Assembly: GCF_011047135.1 (NCBI RefSeq)
Contig: NZ_CP049255.1
Coordinates: forward strand, 744,001-808,000
Source of the DNA: Microbacterium endophyticum
Lineage (GTDB): Bacteria; Actinomycetota; Actinomycetes; Actinomycetales; Microbacteriaceae
Reading direction: 5' to 3'
Length of the DNA: 64,000 nt
Shown: in pieces, positions 21,982 to 31,628 of the stretch
How positions within the stretch are numbered: position 1 is the stretch's first letter
Layout of the letters: every line of letters starts with the position of its first letter
Made by a program: the position numbers and the translations under genes
Notes under the pieces: generated by a model
The model's input: the letters and a program-made list of their open reading frames with translations, nothing else
What the model was told of the DNA's origin: nothing
Database searches by the model: none

Positions 21982-23007
21982 GTGAAATACGAGATCCCGG
22001 CTCCGATGCTCGCGAAGTCTGTGCCCGCGATCCCCGAAGGCGCGAATTTGAGTTTCGAGCCGAAGTGGGACGGGTTTCGCGTGCTCGCGGCGTTCGACGG
22101 TACCGATGTCGAACTCGTCTCGCGCGGCGCGAAGTCGCTGACACGCTATTTTCCCGAACTCGTCGCCGCGCTGCGCCGACTGTTGCCGGGGCCGTGCATT
22201 ATCGATGGCGAAATCGTAGTTCCGGTCGGTGGCGCTCAGCGGCTCGATTGGGAAGCTCTCAGCCAGCGCATTCACCCCGCGGCCTCGCGGGTGGAACAGC
22301 TCGCTGAGCAGACTCCAGCTTCGCTGGTTGCGTTTGATCTCCTGCGCCTCGGGGACCACGAGCTGCTGGCAGAACCGTTTCGCACCCGGCGGTCCGAACT
22401 CGTCAGCTTGGTCGCGCGCATGCGGCCGCCGATTCATGTGACCCGTGCCACGAGTGATCCAGCAACAGCTCGACGCTGGTTCGCCGAGTTCGAAGGCGCG
22501 GGACTCGACGGCGTCGTTGCCAAAAGTCTTGACGCTCCGTATTCCCCCGGCAAACGCACGATGATGAAGATAAAGCACACCCGAACCGCAGACGTCGTTG
22601 CTGTGGGATATCGCATCCACAAGAGCGGTCGGGGACTCGGTTCGCTGCTCGTCGGCCTGTACGACGCGGATGGTCAGATGCGAAACGTCGGTGGCGTCTC
22701 TGCTTTCAGCAACGAACGTCGGTTGGAACTCATTACTGAACTCGCCCCCTACGTCGAACGCGACGTCGCGGGAAATCCGACCAGCGGCGAAACTGAGCGA
22801 TCCCGCTTCACAGGATCGAAAGACGTCTCGTTTGTGCCGTTGCGCCCGGAGCGCGTACTAGAAGTGCGTTACGACCAGCTCGAAGGAGCGCGATTTCGCC
22901 ACACTGTGCAATTCGATCGGTGGCGACCCGACCGCGATCCCCGCTCGTGCACGTTTTCGCAGCTCGAGCAGGTCGCCGCGTACGACCTTCGGAGCGTGCT
23001 CGGCTAA
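21982..23007 (+). CDS. ligC: ATP-dependent DNA ligase, LigC type
   Basis: 341 aa from the GTG at 21982 (an in-frame GTG at 21949 is also possible). The adenylated lysine is Lys28 in PKWDGFR; further nucleotidyltransferase motifs are seen in CIIDGEIVV, GLDGVVAKS and MMKIKHTRTADVV, followed by an OB-fold with the RPERVLEVRYDQL segment. It resembles actinobacterial LigC ligases used in a stand-by end-joining or excision repair role. It is tail-to-tail with the polymerase gene (4-base overlap of the ends). No ku gene is in the window. Confidence 0.88.
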   Translation: MKYEIPAPMLAKSVPAIPEGANLSFEPKWDGFRVLAAFDGTDVELVSRGAKSLTRYFPELVAALRRLLPGPCIIDGEIVVPVGGAQRLDWEALSQRIHPAASRVEQLAEQTPASLVAFDLLRLGDHELLAEPFRTRRSELVSLVARMRPPIHVTRATSDPATARRWFAEFEGAGLDGVVAKSLDAPYSPGKRTMMKIKHTRTADVVAVGYRIHKSGRGLGSLLVGLYDADGQMRNVGGVSAFSNERRLELITELAPYVERDVAGNPTSGETERSRFTGSKDVSFVPLRPERVLEVRYDQLEGARFRHTVQFDRWRPDRDPRSCTFSQLEQVAAYDLRSVLG

Positions 23008-24026
23008 GACGAAGCTTTTGCCCTACTCGGCTGCACCCGGGGTGGCTCACCCGGCATCTTCGGGAAGTCTGGCGGAAACGAAAGCTCACCAAGCCCGGAG
23101 TCGACATCACGCTGCCACCACTCGAGCAGTGTGTCGACGCGGCCAGGCAACGCGCTGAATCCGGCCCACGGGTCGCCGATCGTTTCGAGCCGTTCCACAA
23201 TCGAGCGGACCGTGAACCCGGTCGGATCAAGACCCTCAAGCTCATCCCACGTGATCGGGGTCGACACCGTAGCATCCGGCAGCGCTCTCGGACTGTATGC
23301 CCCGGCCATCGTGCGATCACGGTTGGCCTGATTGAAGTCGATGAACACTTTTTGACCGCGCTCCTCTTTCCACCATGCCATCGTCGCGAACTCGGGCACT
23401 CGACGCTCAAGCTCTCGTCCGGCCGCGATCACGGCGTGGCGTACGTCAAGAAACTCACACGTCGGCTCGATCGGGCAAAACACGTGGAGACCACGATTGC
23501 CGCTGGTTTTGAGCCACGCGTCGAGGCCCGCTTCACGGAGCACGGCGCGAAGCACGAGGGCAACAACCGCGGCATCCGAAATATCGGTACCGGTCTGCGG
23601 GTCAAGGTCGATGCGCAACTCGATCGGATGATCCGTGTCGCTCACACGAGAAGCCCACGGGTGAAAGACCACGGTGTTCATTTGTGCAGCCCACACCACT
23701 GCAGCGGGCTCACTGAAAAACAGTTGCGGATGCCGTCGCCCGCTGTTGTAGGCCACAGTGACGGTTTCGACAAAGTCGGGCGCGCCTTTGGGTGGGTTCT
23801 TCGAGTAGAAACGTTCACCATCGACGCCCGAGGGGAAGCGTTCGAGCGAGACCGGTCGGTAGCCGTTCGCCTCGAGAAACGGCCCCGATACCGCGATGAG
23901 GTACTCGGCTAGTTCGTGCTTGGTGATGCCGAGCTTCGGCCAGAGCACACGGTTCGGGCTAGAGAGTGACACTTCCCGGACGCCGTGGGGCCCGGGCACC
24001 GAGAGGGTGATGCGCTCCGACGCCAT
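23004..24026 (-). CDS. Stand-alone LigD-type polymerase domain (PolD/Prim-PolC)
   Basis: 340-aa archaeo-eukaryotic primase-type polymerase as found in the LigD polymerase domain. The catalytic acidic motif is in LRIDLDPQTGTD, with the nucleotide-binding segment FVETVTVAYNSGR and later IPWDEL-like WDELEGLDP. Such proteins fill short gaps with ribonucleotides before LigC seals them. It is convergent with ligC. Leaderless start: TAGGGT, six bases, ATG. Confidence 0.87.
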   Translation of the reverse strand: MASERITLSVPGPHGVREVSLSSPNRVLWPKLGITKHELAEYLIAVSGPFLEANGYRPVSLERFPSGVDGERFYSKNPPKGAPDFVETVTVAYNSGRRHPQLFFSEPAAVVWAAQMNTVVFHPWASRVSDTDHPIELRIDLDPQTGTDISDAAVVALVLRAVLREAGLDAWLKTSGNRGLHVFCPIEPTCEFLDVRHAVIAAGRELERRVPEFATMAWWKEERGQKVFIDFNQANRDRTMAGAYSPRALPDATVSTPITWDELEGLDPTGFTVRSIVERLETIGDPWAGFSALPGRVDTLLEWWQRDVDSGLGELSFPPDFPKMPGEPPRVQPSRAKASS

Positions 24027-24032
24027 GGGCTC

Positions 24033-24038
24033 ACCCTA
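24033..24038 (-). promoter_or_regulatory. -10 element of a leaderless promoter (polymerase gene)
   Basis: TAGGGT, then six bases, then ATG at 24026. Confidence 0.5.
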
Positions 24039-24078
24039 TGCCCGCCCCTCGCGCGGCGCGAGGGGCAACGTGCGCTTC

Positions 24079-25134
24079 TTACTCAGACGAAGTGGGCTCG
24101 TCGGGTGCTGTGATCTCGAACATTGGCGCAAGTTCGTCGCGTGTAAGACGGATCCAGGGGCCGGCCGGGTTCACGAACACACCCGTGAGCTGGTCATTAC
24201 CCCGAAGCGCCGTAGCCAGCTGCGCCGCCGTGATCGGCAGGGGCTGATCACCCCGGCCGAGGGCGAGCAACTCCAGCGGGTGTGTGAAGACTTCAAGCGC
24301 GCGCGTACCGTCTGCAGCACGGTATTCAGCGATACCGAACTTGCCACCGTCGGTGCGTTTTCCGGCAAGCCACAGCGGCGCTGTGCTCATCGCGCGCGCA
24401 ACCTCGCGTCCCGTATCGGGAGTGCGGACCGCGGCGAGAAGTTCTTTGATGGTGATGTCGTCGTCGGCCTGCTCGAGAGTGCGCTCCAGCAGTGCTCGCG
24501 GCAGCACCGCGGATGCCGGTGACGACGCATGGTCGACGATGAGGCCAGCGAAATCTCCGCTGATCGCGTGCTTCAGCACGTTCAAGACTGGCTGGCCCAC
24601 GGCCGAGGTCGAGGAGTTACCGTCGGCGCGCACCGCATCTTGAATCGCTGCACCCCCAGAGAATGCGAGAACATACGGCTTGCCGTTGAGCTTCGCTACC
24701 GAGAGCGGTAGGTCTTTACCCGCGGCGAGAAGTTCCTTCGCGTCGCCCTGGATACGCAAGAACACATGCCCCTGCAAAAGCTGACGCGCGACATTTAAGA
24801 GCTCGGTGGGCTCCGGCGGCTTGCTGACGCCGCTCAAGGCCTGGCGCACGAGCACATTGTCGCGAAGGCCAGGAACTGACTCGGTCGGCGCCGGCGCTTC
24901 AGCATCGGGCCGAGATAGCGGCGTCTTCGCGACGTTGTCGGGCAACGCAGGCGGAGTCGGTGCCGAAGATTTACCGTACGTCGACATCGAAATGTTGACC
25001 TGCGGCACTACCTCTTCGGGCGCTTGCTGTTCGGCTTCGGTGCTGTTCACCGTCGATTCATCGGCGATAGCCGGGTCTTCGGCGGGAGCAGCGGGCTCAT
25101 CAGACTTCTTCGGGCGGCGCGAGAACAATGCCAT
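24079..25134 (-). CDS. SseB family protein
   Basis: 351 aa. The first ~75 residues are acidic, Pro/Ala-rich and disordered; two SseB-like domains follow (about 85-215 and 225-345) ending in the C-terminal part with PAGPWIRLTRDELAPMFE. SseB was named for sulfurtransferase-linked enhanced serine sensitivity in E. coli; the molecular role is not known. It lies between pcrA and the polymerase gene on the same strand. Leaderless start: TACTCT, six bases, ATG. Confidence 0.8.
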   Translation of the reverse strand: MALFSRRPKKSDEPAAPAEDPAIADESTVNSTEAEQQAPEEVVPQVNISMSTYGKSSAPTPPALPDNVAKTPLSRPDAEAPAPTESVPGLRDNVLVRQALSGVSKPPEPTELLNVARQLLQGHVFLRIQGDAKELLAAGKDLPLSVAKLNGKPYVLAFSGGAAIQDAVRADGNSSTSAVGQPVLNVLKHAISGDFAGLIVDHASSPASAVLPRALLERTLEQADDDITIKELLAAVRTPDTGREVARAMSTAPLWLAGKRTDGGKFGIAEYRAADGTRALEVFTHPLELLALGRGDQPLPITAAQLATALRGNDQLTGVFVNPAGPWIRLTRDELAPMFEITAPDEPTSSE

Positions 25135-25140
25135 AGCCCC

Positions 25141-25146
25141 AGAGTA
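25141..25146 (-). promoter_or_regulatory. -10 element of a leaderless promoter (SseB gene)
   Basis: TACTCT, then six bases, then ATG at 25134. Confidence 0.5.
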
Positions 25147-25187
25147 GTCCGTGCCCCATGCGCGGGCTGGTGAGTCAGCCGAGAGGT

Positions 25188-27614
25188 CTAGAGCTTTTCG
25201 ATGGGAGCGATCTTGATCAGCAGCTTCTTCGCACCGACAGCTTCAAAACGCACGTGAGCAACACGCTTCGCACCCTCGCCAGTGACAGCGTCGACGTGTC
25301 CTTCACCGAAATCGTCGTGACGGATGCGGTCGCCCGATGCCAATTCCATCTCGCCGTTGTCGCGCACTTTGGCGGGCACGCGGTTCGGGAACTTATCGAG
25401 TGAGGTCGACCGCGGCGCCAATGCCGGCGGGTCATCGGAACGGCGACCGCCCCACGAGCCCGGCTTTCGCGCGTTGAGAGCACGAGACTGCATTCCACCG
25501 CGCGAGTTGACATCGCCCGGAGACTGCCGCCATTCGATAAGTTCCGCCGGAATCTCTTGCAAGAAACGGCTCGGCATCGCGACAGTAACCTCGCCGAACT
25601 GTGCCCGGGTCATCGCAAGCGACAAATAAAGCCGCTTGCGGGCGCGGGTGACACCCACGTAGAACAGCCGGCGCTCTTCTGACGGACCGCCCGGTTCGTT
25701 CGCCGAGATACGGTGCGGAATGAGGTCTTCTTCGACGCCGGTGAGAAACACGCTGTCGTATTCGAGGCCCTTCGCCGTGTGCATCGTCATGAGCGACACC
25801 GAGCCCGAGGTGTCGTCGAGATCGTCTGCTGCCGCCACGAGAGCGACCTCGGTGAGGAAGTCGATGATCGTGCCTTCGGGATTGTTTCTCGCGAACTCCC
25901 GGGTCACAGCAACGAGCTCATCGACGTTCTCGAGGCGGGCTTCGTCTTGCGGGTCACGACTCGCGCGCAAAGCGTCGAGGTATCCGCTCTTGTTCAGGAG
26001 CAGAGTGAGGCCCTCGGCAACGGCAGTCGGCGGGGCGAGCTCGCCGGTGGCGGGAAGCATGAGAGCAGATGCCTCAACTAAAACCTCGTCGAGGTGCAGC
26101 AATGCCTTCTGGATCTTGGGTCCGAAACCCATCGCCGACGGATTCGCCAGCGCATCGCGGAACGACATTTCGTTCTCTTCGGCGTATCGAGCAATGGCCG
26201 TTTCGGTCACATCGCCGATACCGCGCTTGGGTTTGTTCAAGATGCGGCGAATCGCCATCTCGTCGACCGGGTTGGCGATGGCGACGAGGTAGGCGAGCGC
26301 GTCCTTGATTTCGGCACGTTCGTAGAACTTCGTGCCACCCATGATCTTGTAGGGAACGGCCGAGCGAATGAAAATCTCTTCGAGCGCACGAGACTGCGAG
26401 TTGGTGCGGTAGAAAACGGCCATTTCGGAGTACGGCACGTTTTTCCTGTGCAGCACTTCGATCTCATCGGCGACGAACTGCGCCTCATCGTGCTGCGAGT
26501 AACCTGTGAAGCCCACGATTTTCTCACCGGCACCGCTGTCGGTCCACAGCTTCTTGTCTTTGCGGTCGAAGTTGTGGCCAATGACGGCGTTCGCTGCCGA
26601 GAGAATGTTCTGCGTCGAGCGGTAGTTCTGCTCGAGCAGCACGACCTTCGCGCCTGGGAAATCGCGCTCGAACTCGCTGATGTTGCGGATGTCGGCTCCG
26701 CGAAAAGCGTAGATCGACTGGTCGGAATCACCCACGACGGTCAGCGCAGCCCCGGCAGCATCGGCACCGCCTGAGTCTTGCTTCGGCGCCTCGAAAATCA
26801 TCATGCCGCTGTCGGCATACGGCTCGGGTGCTGCGCCTACGGGCGGACGCGTCAATTCGTGGATGAGTGCGTACTGCGCATGGTTGGTGTCCTGGTATTC
26901 GTCGACCAGAATGTGGCGGAACCGCCGACGATAGACATCAGCGACCTGCGGGAACGCACGGAACAAGTAAACCGTCTGGGCGATGAGGTCGTCAAAGTCA
27001 AAGGCATTAGCCCGCTGCAGAGCGCGTTGGTAATCGCCGAATATCTCGACGAAAATCCGCTCCGCGGGGTCCGACATGTTGGCTTGCCGCGCGTACGATT
27101 CAGCGTCGGCAAGCTCGTTCTTGAGCTTGGAGATGCGGCCTTGCACTGCCGCAGGTGTGAGGCCGAAGGCATCCGCTTCGTGTTCTTTCACAAGGCGCTT
27201 CAAAAGTGCGCGCGAATCGCCAGAGTCGTAAATCGTGAAGGCGCTCGTGAAGCCGAACTGCTGCGCCTCACGGCGCAGAATACGTACGCACGCGGAGTGG
27301 AACGTCGAGATCCACATGCCGCGAGCGGCTTCGCCCACGAGCTGGCCGACGCGTTCACGCATCTCACCGGCGGCTTTATTGGTGAACGTGATCGCGAGGA
27401 TCTGGCTTGGCCAGGCTTCACGCGAGCGCAGCAGCGATGCAATACGCCGCGTGAGCACGCTCGTCTTGCCGGAACCGGCACCGGCCACGATGAGCAGCGC
27501 CTGTCCGCGATATGTCACCGCTTCGAGCTGGGGCGGATTGAGGCCCGCGAGTAGGTCGTCGTCGGAGCGTTGCGAGGTGTCCCCCACAACGAGGGGTGCG
27601 GAGGCGTCTGTCAT
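25188..27614 (-). CDS. pcrA: ATP-dependent DNA helicase PcrA/UvrD
   Basis: Superfamily 1A 3'-5' helicase (808 aa) for nucleotide excision repair and removal of stalled RNA polymerase or recombinases. Motif I GAGSGKTSV, motif II VDEYQDTN, motif III GDSDQSIYAFRGAD, motif IV QNYRST and motif VI VGVTRARKRL are all present. The C-terminal Tudor-like module (about 755-808: GDRIRHDDFGEGHVDAV) is the RNA-polymerase-binding piece of PcrA. A GAAGAG sequence lies before the ATG, and a TACACT box ends nine bases upstream. Length is normal for actinobacterial PcrA. Confidence 0.96.
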   Translation of the reverse strand: MTDASAPLVVGDTSQRSDDDLLAGLNPPQLEAVTYRGQALLIVAGAGSGKTSVLTRRIASLLRSREAWPSQILAITFTNKAAGEMRERVGQLVGEAARGMWISTFHSACVRILRREAQQFGFTSAFTIYDSGDSRALLKRLVKEHEADAFGLTPAAVQGRISKLKNELADAESYARQANMSDPAERIFVEIFGDYQRALQRANAFDFDDLIAQTVYLFRAFPQVADVYRRRFRHILVDEYQDTNHAQYALIHELTRPPVGAAPEPYADSGMMIFEAPKQDSGGADAAGAALTVVGDSDQSIYAFRGADIRNISEFERDFPGAKVVLLEQNYRSTQNILSAANAVIGHNFDRKDKKLWTDSGAGEKIVGFTGYSQHDEAQFVADEIEVLHRKNVPYSEMAVFYRTNSQSRALEEIFIRSAVPYKIMGGTKFYERAEIKDALAYLVAIANPVDEMAIRRILNKPKRGIGDVTETAIARYAEENEMSFRDALANPSAMGFGPKIQKALLHLDEVLVEASALMLPATGELAPPTAVAEGLTLLLNKSGYLDALRASRDPQDEARLENVDELVAVTREFARNNPEGTIIDFLTEVALVAAADDLDDTSGSVSLMTMHTAKGLEYDSVFLTGVEEDLIPHRISANEPGGPSEERRLFYVGVTRARKRLYLSLAMTRAQFGEVTVAMPSRFLQEIPAELIEWRQSPGDVNSRGGMQSRALNARKPGSWGGRRSDDPPALAPRSTSLDKFPNRVPAKVRDNGEMELASGDRIRHDDFGEGHVDAVTGEGAKRVAHVRFEAVGAKKLLIKIAPIEKL

Positions 27615-27669
27615 GGCTCTTCAAGTGTAGGCGGCGGCTCCGACAGCACCGTCGGAGAAGACAACGCCG

Positions 27670-28338
27670 TCAGAGAAGACGCCGCTCTGTTGCCCAGGCC
27701 GTGAGTTCGTAGCGCGACGAGAGCTGCAGTTTGCGCAGCACCGCCGACACGTGCGTCTCGACAGTTTTCGTGGAGATGAAGAGCTCTGCTGCGACTTCTT
27801 TATAGGAATAGCCGCGCGCGATGAGACGCATCACTTCTTGCTCGCGCGCAGAAAGTCGGTCGAGTTCATCGGATCCTGTCGCTGTTTCACCGCCTACAGC
27901 GCCGAACGCGTCGAGCACGAATCCAGCGAGCCGCGGCGAGAATACGGCGTCTCCGCCGGCGACAGCGAGCGCTGCGCGACTAACTTCGATGCCGGACGAG
28001 CCCTTTGTGATGTAGCCACGAGCACCAGCACGAATGACTCGAACCACATCTTCGGCGGCATCCGACACGCTCAATGCGAGAAACTTCGTGTGTGGTGACT
28101 GTGGCAGCGCAGCGCGCAGCACTGCTTCACCCCCGGTCGCCACGGTCTCCCCGCCCGCAGATCCGGGCAGGTGCACGTCGAGCAGCACGACATCAGGCTG
28201 CGTCTCGACGATCACCCCGATCGCGGAAGCCACGTCGGCGGCTTCGCCCACGACATCGACGGTGACGTCGAGGTCAGCCCGCAAACCCGATCTGAAGATC
28301 GAGTGGTCGTCGACGATGACAACTCGGATGCCGCTCAC
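27670..28338 (-). CDS. LuxR (NarL) family response regulator
   Basis: 222 aa: receiver domain with phospho-acceptor Asp54 (VVLLDVHLPG) and acidic pair D10-D11, then a LuxR-type helix-turn-helix (LSAREQEVMRLIARGYSYKEVAAELF). Its ATG overlaps the stop of the kinase gene by four bases, so it is the cognate partner. This pair resembles the actinobacterial MacRS/DesRK-type envelope-stress systems; likely targets are the divergent PspC gene and itself. Confidence 0.93.
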   Translation of the reverse strand: MSGIRVVIVDDHSIFRSGLRADLDVTVDVVGEAADVASAIGVIVETQPDVVLLDVHLPGSAGGETVATGGEAVLRAALPQSPHTKFLALSVSDAAEDVVRVIRAGARGYITKGSSGIEVSRAALAVAGGDAVFSPRLAGFVLDAFGAVGGETATGSDELDRLSAREQEVMRLIARGYSYKEVAAELFISTKTVETHVSAVLRKLQLSSRYELTAWATERRLL

Positions 28339-29540
28339 GATGCACCGCTCGAACTCTTGCTGTTGTCGTTCATCGTGCGCAAATGTACATCGACGCCGAT
28401 GCCACCGCTTCCTGCATGCACGGTCGCTGCGCCGCCGGTACGGCGAATGCGGCCGAGGATCGATTGCCGCACACCCAGACGGTCGTCGGGCACCGCATCG
28501 AGATCGAAGCCGGGGCCGCGGTCACGCACGAATACCTCGACGTAGTCGGAAGTGCCTTCGATGTAGACCGAGACTTCTCCGCCGGCGTGGCGCGCGGCGT
28601 TGAGCATCGCTTCTCTCGCTGCCGCGGCGAGTTCGCCGCTCGCCCGCTCGGCTGAGGCACCCGTAGAGACGACATCGATGCGCACGGCGAAGTCGATTTC
28701 AAGCGCCGCAGCATAGTCCCGCAGATCGGTGGGCAAGTCACTGTCGGCGGGGGCATCGCCGTCGTAGAGCCACGCGCGCAGCTCTCGCTCTTGCGCACGC
28801 GCGAGGCGCGCAGCCTCGCTCGATGCGCCCGCGCGGTTTTGAATGAGCGCGAGTGTCTGGAGCACGGAGTCGTGCAGATGAGCCGCCATTTCGCTGCGTT
28901 GTTCTTCCCGGATGCGTTTGACTCGTTCGCCGGAGAGTTCCCGGATCTTCTCGATGAACACCGAGGAATAGACGAGCACGACGCCCGCGAGCGCGATGAG
29001 CGCACCCGCGAAGGCATACAGCCCGCCCTGCCGGAGCAGTGCCACCTCAACGAGGAAGAGTACTGCGAGTAACGCAGTGACAGTCAGTCGCACAGACAGC
29101 ACATGTTTTGGGCCGCGGGCGGTATCGGCGCCATCGATGAACGTCGCCCAAATGCCTGCTGCAACGGCTGACGCTGCTGTTACGGCCAGCAGCAGGTTCC
29201 AGTCGGCGGTGACTACGAAGCCGATGCCGCCAGCGCCACGGGTAAGCGCCCAGACGACCATTACGAGAAGCCCCGCCGACGCGGCACTGGCGAAAATCCA
29301 TGCCACCGGCGCTCTGCGAGAAGGCGATCCCGACAACGTCTCGTCCCACTTTGTGAACGCCCAGATCCAGACGTAAAGCAAGATGCCTGCACCCGAAAGC
29401 AGCACGAGCGTGACGAAGAGCATGCGTGTCCACGCGACGCTCCATCCCAGGTGGGCGGCAAGGCCCTCGCACGTGCCTGAGATCAGGCACTCTCGCGGAC
29501 GCCGAAGGGGTGGCCGCGAGATCGGGACAGCTGTGGACAT
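28335..29540 (-). CDS. PspC-domain sensor histidine kinase
   Basis: 401 aa from the ATG at 29540 (four codons after an alternative ATG at 29552). Domains: an N-terminal PspC domain (about 12-70, CLISGTCEGLAAHLGW), four further membrane helices, a HisKA_3 dimerisation domain with phospho-acceptor His223 (HLHDSVLQTL), and a HATPase_c domain (EAMLNAARHAGG, DRGPGFDLDAV). PspC is a membrane-stress sensing module, so the kinase probably senses membrane or cell-wall damage. Co-transcribed with the response regulator. Confidence 0.92.
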   Translation of the reverse strand: MSTAVPISRPPLRRPRECLISGTCEGLAAHLGWSVAWTRMLFVTLVLLSGAGILLYVWIWAFTKWDETLSGSPSRRAPVAWIFASAASAGLLVMVVWALTRGAGGIGFVVTADWNLLLAVTAASAVAAGIWATFIDGADTARGPKHVLSVRLTVTALLAVLFLVEVALLRQGGLYAFAGALIALAGVVLVYSSVFIEKIRELSGERVKRIREEQRSEMAAHLHDSVLQTLALIQNRAGASSEAARLARAQERELRAWLYDGDAPADSDLPTDLRDYAAALEIDFAVRIDVVSTGASAERASGELAAAAREAMLNAARHAGGEVSVYIEGTSDYVEVFVRDRGPGFDLDAVPDDRLGVRQSILGRIRRTGGAATVHAGSGGIGVDVHLRTMNDNSKSSSGAS

Positions 29541-29654
29541 GTGGCCATCCAATCACTCGACGCCGGTCCTAGGGGTGTCCGCGCCCGCACTTCAGGGTGC
29601 GGTCAGGGAATCCCCCGATAGCGGCAGCCACCGGGCCGTTGGGAGGATCAGGCT

Positions 29655-31211
29655 ATGAGTGACACCAGCACACCTCCGCCCCCACCCGCGCCGGAACCGC
29701 TGCGCCCCTCGCCCCGCGCTCCGCGAAGCGAGCGATTCTTTTCGTGGGTGCGTGGCTTCGGCATCTCTCGCACTGACGGTTGGTTAGGCGGAGTCTGCGC
29801 CGGGATCGCGACTCGTATCGGCATCGACCCCGCGATCGTGCGCGGCATCGTCGTTGTCACAGCGCTCTTCGGCTTTCCCATGCTGGTGCTCTACGCAATG
29901 GCCTGGGCACTCCTTCCCGATGCCACCGGCACGATTCATCTTCGGGAGTTGATGCGCGGCGGTTTCGACCCGGCGATGGTGGGCATCGGCATCCTGACGC
30001 TCGTCGGTCTTATCCCGATTTTTCCGTGGTTCACGATCGTCTTCACGGGTTCGGCCTCATATAGCTGGTTCGACGCCTCTCCGCTGCGCGCACTCGGCAC
30101 ACTTGCCAGCCTCGTCGTACTCGGTGCCATCGTGTATTTCATCGTGCGAGGGTCGCGACGCTCACCATCGCGCACTCGGCCGGCGAAAGAAACATTCGAG
30201 ACGCACGTCGCGCCGGCATCCGGCACCTCGATGCTCGCCGCACCCGCAGAGCCCCCCGCACCCGCAACCGAATCGGCCGACGACCTCGCTGCATGGCGCA
30301 CACAACATGAACACTGGCGCATGCAGCACGATCAGTGGCGTCGTGACCAGATCGACGCGGAGCAGGCGGCGCGCGAAGAAGCCCGACGCGAACGAGACGC
30401 TGCCGCCACAGCTTTCGCGGCAGAAGCAAACGAACGTCGGCGAATACAACGGTGGGAAAATCCGCGCACAAGTGGCACGTTCCTTGCCATCGCGACAGGC
30501 GGGGCACTCGTCATTGGCGCCGCTGTCTCGCTGTGGTCGGCCGCAATCACCCCGGACGGGAGCGATCTTGTGGCAGCCTTCGGACTCTTCGCGGCGGCCC
30601 TCACGCTTGCCACGTCGATGGTCGTGGCAGGAGCGCTGCGCCGACGCAGCGGGTTTCTCGCGTTTTTGACAGTCGCGATGCTCTTCTCGGGTGCAATCGC
30701 AACAGTTGCGCCCGTCACGATCTCCGAGGTCAATGCGCAAAATCAGTATGTCGACAACACCGTGGGTCCGTGGACGGCTTCTCAAGACAAGGGAAATCTC
30801 TCGATCTACGTGTCGGTAGTTGAGCCACGGCCAGCTCCGATCGAGGTGAGCAAACGTGATGGCAGCACGACGATCGAAGTTCAAGAGGGCGTCGAACTCG
30901 AACTCGACATGACGCTTGGCAGCGACGTTGTTCTCTCCGGCGACATCGTCGATTACGCGAGCGGTGAGGGCAGAGCGGTCAAGATTCCCGTCGACAGCTC
31001 GGCTATCGGCGGGGCGCAGAGGATCAACCGAACCTTCGCCTTCTCTGACGCTGCGGTACAGACCACTCAAGTGCTCACCCTCACGCAGGAAAGCGGAAGC
31101 GTGTGGATCACTTTCGCCACCGACGAGGGCGTTCCTCTCACCGATACGACGGTGACTTCCAGCTCCACCGAGACAAAAGCAGCCACTCCCACACCCGAGG
31201 TGACACCGTGA
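29655..31211 (+). CDS. PspC domain membrane protein with LiaF-like C-terminus
   Basis: 518 aa. PspC domain at about 25-80 (ISRTDGWLGGVCAGIATRIGID), two more membrane segments, a charged likely coiled-coil stretch rich in Trp, Gln, Arg and Glu (about 215-265), three helices (about 275-355) and an extracytoplasmic beta-rich part with VVLSGDIVDYASG resembling the LiaF/DUF2154 fold. GGGAGGA precedes the ATG. It is divergent from the PspC kinase and probably its target or its partner in sensing envelope stress. Followed by a coupled small membrane protein. Confidence 0.85.
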   Translation: MSDTSTPPPPPAPEPLRPSPRAPRSERFFSWVRGFGISRTDGWLGGVCAGIATRIGIDPAIVRGIVVVTALFGFPMLVLYAMAWALLPDATGTIHLRELMRGGFDPAMVGIGILTLVGLIPIFPWFTIVFTGSASYSWFDASPLRALGTLASLVVLGAIVYFIVRGSRRSPSRTRPAKETFETHVAPASGTSMLAAPAEPPAPATESADDLAAWRTQHEHWRMQHDQWRRDQIDAEQAAREEARRERDAAATAFAAEANERRRIQRWENPRTSGTFLAIATGGALVIGAAVSLWSAAITPDGSDLVAAFGLFAAALTLATSMVVAGALRRRSGFLAFLTVAMLFSGAIATVAPVTISEVNAQNQYVDNTVGPWTASQDKGNLSIYVSVVEPRPAPIEVSKRDGSTTIEVQEGVELELDMTLGSDVVLSGDIVDYASGEGRAVKIPVDSSAIGGAQRINRTFAFSDAAVQTTQVLTLTQESGSVWITFATDEGVPLTDTTVTSSSTETKAATPTPEVTP

Positions 31212-31516
31212 CCACGACAGAACGTATCGACTTCACTACTCTCCCGACACCCGCCGCCCCGCGCGTTCGATGGGCGGGCATCATCTGGGGGCTCTTCTTC
31301 ATGGCGTTCTCGATAGCGGCGCTCTGGGCGCTCACGCTCTTGATCGATCCGGCGATGAGAAGCCAGATCGCCGAGTGGACCATCACCATCGATCCGCTCG
31401 TGGCGACCGCTATTGTGATCCTCAGTATCGGCGCGCTCATGTTCGTTGCGGGCCTCGCCGGCATCTTCCGACGTGCGCAGCTTCGGCGTTCGCAACACCG
31501 GCGCAGCGCGAGTTGA
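31208..31516 (+). CDS. Small two-helix membrane protein
   Basis: 102 aa starting at a GTG that overlaps the stop of the PspC gene (GTGA). Two hydrophobic segments (about 20-45 and 62-85) with a short cytoplasmic Arg-rich tail. I recognise no family. The tight coupling to the PspC protein suggests an accessory role in the same membrane-stress unit. A longer frame from 31103 exists but would overlap the PspC gene by more than 100 bases. Confidence 0.75.
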   Translation: MTTTERIDFTTLPTPAAPRVRWAGIIWGLFFMAFSIAALWALTLLIDPAMRSQIAEWTITIDPLVATAIVILSIGALMFVAGLAGIFRRAQLRRSQHRRSAS

Positions 31517-31591
31517 GTTCCGGTGTGTCGCAAAGAACTGTGGGACGTGACGTCATGCGGGGTCACACTCCGTTACACAGCGTGATGTTTC

Positions 31592-31620
31592 TCGACGCGC
31601 TTTCGGCATCCGGCTAACGT
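31592..31620 (+). promoter_or_regulatory. Promoter of the tRNA-like gene
   Basis: -35 box TCGACG (31592-31597), 17-bp spacer and -10 box TAACGT (31615-31620). The expected start, near 31627, is two bases before the predicted mature 5' end of the tRNA-like RNA. Confidence 0.6.
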
Positions 31621-31628
31621 GGGGCTAT

